From: an uncultured Azospirillum sp.
GTDB taxonomy: Bacteria > Pseudomonadota > Alphaproteobacteria > Azospirillales > Azospirillaceae
Reading direction: 5' to 3'
Length of the DNA: 6,918 nucleotides
NCBI GenBank assembly: GCA_937960755.1
Contig: CALGOL010000550.1
Location: 1 to 6,918, forward strand
Within the stretch, counting starts at the first letter, position 1. Each line of letters begins with the position of its first letter. The notes beneath the pieces were generated by a model. That model was not told the origin of the DNA. It saw only the letters and a program-made list of their open reading frames with translations, and ran no database searches. Made by a program: the position numbers and the translations under genes. This document shows positions 6,860-6,918 of this stretch, one piece after another.

Positions 6860-6918
6860 CCAAAACGGCGTCGGCCACGTCAAAGCTCGCGCCCGAGCGC
6901 CGGCGTCCTCCAGCGCCC
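6842..6918 (-). CDS. Possible C-terminal tail of an upstream gene (partial, unidentified)
   Basis: Reading the minus strand from the window edge, one frame gives 24 residues (ALEDAGARAR, then ALTWPTPFWREAAS) and stops at TAG 6842-6844. A second minus-strand frame stays open slightly longer, ending DVADAVLARGGVVARLAAL at TGA 6822-6824. Both have high third-position GC, so composition does not decide between them. The fragment is too short to recognise a family. Its orientation matches the downstream genes, and 114 bases separate the TAG from the chemoreceptor ATG. It is only a candidate and may be non-coding. Confidence 0.3.
   Translation of the reverse strand, partial: ALEDAGARARALTWPTPFWREAAS

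Noticed and set aside
6795..6918. Plus-strand ATG open to the right edge
   Set aside because: The translation is Arg/Ala/Ser-rich, there is no proper ribosome binding site, and it overlaps the hairpin; probably a chance frame.

Overview
The window looks like a piece of a GC-rich (about two-thirds G+C by eye) Gram-negative chromosome. It is probably alphaproteobacterial, perhaps Rhodospirillales-like. That placement is an inference from base composition, the build of the two proteins and codon use; there is no rRNA or other marker to confirm it. All supported genes lie on the minus strand, so the biology reads from right to left.

Layout, right to left. (1) 6918-6728: 191 bases upstream of the chemoreceptor gene. 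They may hold the last codons of another minus-strand gene, a perfect 10-bp GC-rich hairpin, and the ribosome-binding region of the next gene. (2) 6727-4715: a complete 670-residue methyl-accepting chemotaxis protein. It has two membrane segments, a helical periplasmic sensor of about 265 residues, HAMP and an intact signalling tip. (3) 4714-4480: a 235-base intergenic region with a perfect 27-bp inverted repeat pair of the dRS3-like ATTCCC-N8-GGGAAT type, followed by an AT-rich island just before the next gene. (4) 4479-1: the first 1493 codons of a very large alpha-2-macroglobulin-family protein with a Sec signal peptide, a TPR-like N-terminal extension, macroglobulin domains and an intact CxEQ thioester motif. 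It runs off the left edge, probably some 250-300 codons short of its end.

How they work together: the chemoreceptor senses a periplasmic or extracellular ligand and signals to CheA/CheW. The macroglobulin is expected to trap proteases in the periplasm. I see no evidence that the two share a pathway; the 235-base gap and the repeat suggest separate transcription units. The usual partner of the thioester-type bacterial macroglobulin, penicillin-binding protein 1C (pbpC), is not in the window and could lie beyond the left edge.

No tRNA, rRNA, CRISPR array, transposase or phage gene was seen. I found no convincing new multi-gene system. The points most worth a second look are the macroglobulin's domain build and lack of a lipid anchor, and the repeat/AT island in front of it.
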